A stretch of 20,058 bases of DNA from Gnetum montanum (lineage: Eukaryota > Streptophyta > Gnetopsida > Gnetales > Gnetaceae): the NCBI GenBank assembly GCA_015680685.1, contig MNCI01033489.1:1-20058 (forward strand). The letters are read 5' to 3'. How positions within the stretch are numbered: the stretch's first letter is position 1; each line of letters starts with the position of its first letter. The translations under genes and the position numbers were made by a program. The notes beneath the pieces are model-generated. The model searched no databases, was not told the DNA's origin, and saw only the letters and a list, made by a program, of their open reading frames with translations. This document shows, piece by piece, positions 18,210 through 20,058 of the stretch.

Positions 18210-19141
18210 ATGGAACATCACAAAAATGATTCAATGAAGGAAAGTGGGAGATCAAAGGCCAGCTTTTTGGATTGTGCATGTGTGCTGTTAAGGTTAGTCT
18301 CTTCACCTTGCCGTACTCGGCACCTCGCATGGAGTTTCAGATCTGCTGTGCATTTGGACGCACCTCTTTATCTGGCACACGCCATGGCCATCTCGATATT
18401 TGGATATGTCTGTCTATTTCTTGTCTTAGAAAAATTGGACTCGAACGGTGTTTTGTTTGAGGTTCTTACTGTCTGTAAAGAGTGTCTTTTGACTCGAGTG
18501 CATGTGAGAGCCATTAACAATGCTAACGGACCTCGACATTGACCTAAGTCGTGCTCGGATGTGGTGTTGAAATGGTTTCTGTAGCTGCTATTGTCACTCC
18601 ATGTCGTTGGTGTTCATATTCGGTATGCGGTTGTAGGCAAGGCAGCTAAGAGGTAGGGGTAGTAGTTGACAAGACTCGAAAGAGCTTTGAGATCTAGCCA
18701 CGTGAGGATGCATTTTCCGTGCCAGAACGCCTTGCTGTTCGAAGCTTAAGTTCTTCACCTCATTTCAGTAGTCTGTAAGTGTGTTTGATGCTCTTCGATT
18801 CCTGGAGGAGGTGCATTCTTTGGTAAGGTTGCAGCGAATGTGGAAAACTGTTGTTGGGAGCTTAGGGGAAGCAATTCGTAATTATATTTAAAATATTTGA
18901 GAAACAGGCTGTATTTGATCTAGTTTCCAGCAAGGAAAGAGCATTTGTAAGAAGAAAAGGTTACAACAACTGTAGTTTTCACGGAACACATGGCAACATT
19001 ACCAAATGTGGTGGCAGAGCCTTCTTTTGCGGTGGTAGTAGATATACGGTTCTGGTAGGGCGGGATAATTTGAAACTATTTATCGGCAGTTCTAGGCCTG
19101 ACGCCTTCACATTTGGACTTCATATTTTGAGCCACCACTAG
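18210..19141. other. Less AT-rich island with two open frames, unassigned
   Basis: Composition is more balanced than in the flanks. The frame 18210-18542 (110 codons, + strand) contains a hydrophobic stretch (IFGYVCLFLVLEKL) but no family I recognise. A stop-to-stop frame at 18866-19141 (91 codons, no convincing ATG) reads EKQAVFDLVSSKERAFVRRK, then NNCSFHGTHG and RDNLKLFIGSSRPDAFTFGL. Either could be a gene remnant or a 5' exon/UTR of a gene. With no homology I recognise I do not call a gene. Confidence 0.3.
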
Positions 19142-19485
19142 ATTTAAATTTCTTTTTCCAGAAAAGTTTATATGGGTTCAAAGTGCAAATGCAGATAATT
19201 TATTTATATAAGCTTACAAGAATTGGCTGTTGCCACCACCAACGTCTACACTAAGGTGGATGTTGCATTATTTTCTTACTACCACCTGTTCATAAAATTA
19301 CTAGGGCTTCAATGATATTTAACATTTAAAACTTAAAAATTATAAATAAATAAAAATAAAAATAACAATTATATGGAGCTCTTATGGAGATGTTGAATTT
19401 ATTTTTTTTTTAAAAAATGTATAGGCTATTTCTTACAAAAGAAATATTTGTAATATTTACACATGCCAATGTTAACATGATTTTC
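19142..19485. other. AT-rich DNA, no gene seen
   Basis: It contains an A/T-only run near 19335-19365 and a T9/A6 run near 19402-19417. No coding similarity is seen. Confidence 0.4.
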
Positions 19486-19575
19486 TCCTAACTTCCCAAC
19501 TTCCTAGCTTGTTGGACAAGTAAGATTTCCTAACTTGTTGGGCAAGTAAGATCTCCTAACTTGTTGCTTGTAAGA
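19486..19575. repeat. 26-bp tandem repeat (3-4 copies)
   Basis: TCCTAACTTGTTGGGCAAG and its variants start at 19502, 19528 and 19554 (exactly 26 bp apart), each followed by TAAGAT in the first two copies; a shorter relative begins at about 19487. The third copy merges into the 27-bp sequence that recurs at 19756. Confidence 0.85.
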
Positions 19576-19782
19576 TGACTGGCTAAAGAAGGAGAGAAGT
19601 TAACTAAGATATTTTAGAATCAAACTACCTTTTGAAACCTATAAAAAGGCTTCAAAGGTTAGAAGAAAGGACATACTTTGGAGGATTACTAGCTCTCACT
19701 TGGAGACTGACTTTGGCTCTTGGAAGAGCATTTGTAAAGAAGAAATCATAAAAGATTGCTTGTAAGATGACTGGCTAAAGAA
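19564..19782. repeat. 27-bp exact direct repeat flanking a TATA box
   Basis: The 27 bases at 19564-19590 (core TTGTAAGATGACTGGCTAAA) recur identically at 19756-19782, 192 bp downstream. The TATA box at 19640 lies between the copies. Perfect identity suggests a recent local duplication. Confidence 0.85.
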
Positions 19783-20058
19783 AATATTTCAGCCTCTTTG
19801 TCATAGTCCTGTGAGTTATGTTTATTATTTTTTATTTTGTTTAAATTGTTTAGCTAATGGTTTACATAGTATCATGCTTGGCAAGTAATTTTGGGATTTT
19901 TAGATTGCTCTTATTGTTCTTGTTGCATAATAGAAGATTTCTATTAAAATGTTGCCATAGAAGCGCTTGTGTTTGAAAGCCTTAAGAGCATTTTAGTAGT
20001 GAAGTTTATTATTGTGCAATGTATAAGAACTGCTATTGAGATTGTTGTAAGAGAGCCT

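Larger units (their letters stand above)
19486..20058 (+). promoter_or_regulatory. LTR-like or promoter tract with TATA box at 19640
   Basis: TATAAAAA (19640-19647) is followed by GGCTTCAAAGG and lies downstream of the 26-bp tandem copies, a layout common in plant LTR U3 regions. No coding frame follows and no PBS or polypurine tract is visible before the window ends, so a solo or partial LTR is possible. It could equally be a promoter for a gene beyond the window. Confidence 0.35.

Overview
This window looks like intergenic nuclear DNA from a seed plant with a large, retrotransposon-rich genome. A conifer or other gymnosperm would fit, but that is inference. It is AT-rich, has no intact gene that I can recognise, and is mostly decayed LTR retrotransposons. 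Four short fragments of normal plant genes (RPS3, TM9SF/TMN, an At1g12380-like BED protein and a type II vacuolar H+-pyrophosphatase) identify the host as a plant.

Left part (1-7360): a CpG-rich palindromic cluster (79-188) is followed by a long LTR-like tract (about 725-2486) carrying a tandem array of roughly 110-135 bp units. A primer-binding-site-like sequence lies at 2491-2510, then a ~27 bp minisatellite (2745-3012), then the gag and protease remains of a Ty3/gypsy element on the + strand (about 3043-6535). After the protease comes a non-coding spacer with two arrays of 29-30 bp units built on TTAAACTAGCA. No reverse transcriptase follows.

Middle (7400-10300): a decayed Ty1/copia element on the + strand with an initiator-Met-tRNA type PBS (7701-7718), a UBN2-like gag, an RG-rich stretch, a damaged CCHC knuckle and the start of the protease. 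It is followed by AT-rich DNA full of TCATG motifs.

Right part (10305-17930): a second member of the same Ty3/gypsy family on the - strand. Gag is at 17930-16224, protease at 15965-15178 and reverse transcriptase at 11455-10305. About 3.7 kb separates its protease from its RT. That gap holds, in 2.1 kb, broken pieces of at least four unrelated host genes: RPS3 (- strand), TM9SF (+), a BED/hAT-derived protein (+) and the V-PPase C terminus (+), plus a coding-like stretch I could not assign. This is the most interesting part of the window and looks like gene-fragment capture (transduplication) or patchwork double-strand-break repair inside a retrotransposon.

The end (17931-20058) has no recognisable gene. 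It contains a less AT-rich island (18210-19141) and a promoter-like or LTR-like tract with a TATA box and short direct repeats (19486-20058). Nothing here looks like a working, previously undescribed system. The novelty is structural: the chimeric fragment cluster, the nested palindromes and the repeat-bearing spacer of the gypsy family.
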